Shown here: piece after piece, positions 6,411-6,595 of the stretch | Position numbering within the stretch: position 1 is the first letter of the stretch | Layout: the number at the start of each line of letters is the position of its first letter | Origin: DATKQI01 sp035532755 | GTDB lineage: Bacteria; Pseudomonadota; Alphaproteobacteria; Acetobacterales; Acetobacteraceae | Direction: 5' to 3' | NCBI GenBank assembly: GCA_035532755.1 | Contig: DATKQI010000082.1 | Coordinates: 1-6,595 of the forward strand | Length of the DNA stretch: 6,595 nt | Made by a program: the position numbers and the translations under genes | Notes under the pieces: generated by a model | The model's database searches: none | The model's input: only the letters and a program-made list of their open reading frames with translations | What the model was told of the DNA's origin: nothing

Positions 6411-6595
6411 GCGGCATCCGCCCCTCCCTCGCCGGCCGGCTTCGCGCCCTGCTGCACCGCCGCGGTTCCGAGACCAGCCTGCGCGATTCCATCGCCGAGC
6501 TGGTGCAGGAGGCGGCGGACGCGCCGCAACTGCCCGGCGAGGTGCCGGAGCTGGACCGGCAGGAGCGGGCGCTGATCGCCAATGTGCTCCGCCTG
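6407..6595 (+). CDS. CorC/TlyC-like CBS-domain protein, 5' end only (partial)
   Basis: The first 63 codons of a gene running off the right edge, starting at an ATG that overlaps the ybeY stop (ATGA, 6407-6410). The visible sequence has the pattern SLRDSIAELVQE (about 25-36) and ELDRQERALIANVLRL (48-63), which is how the CorC/TlyC 'hemolysin family' proteins begin, immediately before their paired CBS domains. Members without the membrane DUF21 domain carry CBS and CorC/HlyC domains and are linked to metal-ion homeostasis; the 'hemolysin' name is historical. Nothing of the CBS domains is in the window. The position after ybeY is typical of alphaproteobacteria, where an apolipoprotein N-acyltransferase gene commonly follows. 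No Shine-Dalgarno sequence is visible, so translation is probably coupled to ybeY. Confidence 0.82.
   Translation, partial: MSGIRPSLAGRLRALLHRRGSETSLRDSIAELVQEAADAPQLPGEVPELDRQERALIANVLRL

Overview
This is a high-GC window (roughly 70 % G+C by eye) from what is most likely an alphaproteobacterium, possibly of the Rhodospirillales/Acetobacteraceae type. The block acyltransferase - miaB - phoH - ybeY - CorC/TlyC-like gene is characteristic of that class, and GTG and TTG starts are used freely. All supported genes are on the + strand. The organism assignment rests on gene order and protein motifs only.

Layout. Positions 1-41 hold the last codons of a gene that looks like a SHP/DUF1924 c-type cytochrome. 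An ATGA overlap leads into a dihaem cytochrome c of the DHC family (38-544), so the left edge is probably the end of a small periplasmic electron-transfer operon. A short gap (545-628) with one GC-rich hairpin separates it from a SirB1-type transglutaminase-fold/TPR protein (629-1453). Next come gshB, glutathione synthetase, with a near-perfect ribosome binding site (1480-2430), and a PlsC/OlsA-type lysophospholipid acyltransferase joined to it by a GTGA overlap (2427-3332). A roughly 150-base leader with a TTGACA box and an apparently orphan Shine-Dalgarno sequence precedes miaB (3480-4910). The rest is tightly packed: phoH (4907-5956, TTGA overlap), ybeY (5937-6410, 20-base overlap) and the start of a CorC/TlyC-like CBS-domain gene (6407 to the window end, ATGA overlap).

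How the genes work together. The right half is the conserved RNA-metabolism cluster: tRNA 2-methylthiolation (MiaB), a PhoH-family ATPase and the endoribonuclease/rRNA maturation factor YbeY, followed by a membrane-associated transporter-like protein. It is probably one translationally coupled operon. The middle holds glutathione synthesis and membrane-lipid acylation. The left edge is respiratory or redox cytochrome chemistry.

I found no mobile element, CRISPR array, RNA gene or clearly new system. The points most worth a second look are the odd Gly/Glu tail of the dihaem cytochrome, the miaB leader, the possible OlsA identity of the acyltransferase, and a repeated 8-base palindrome just inside the sirB1-like gene.
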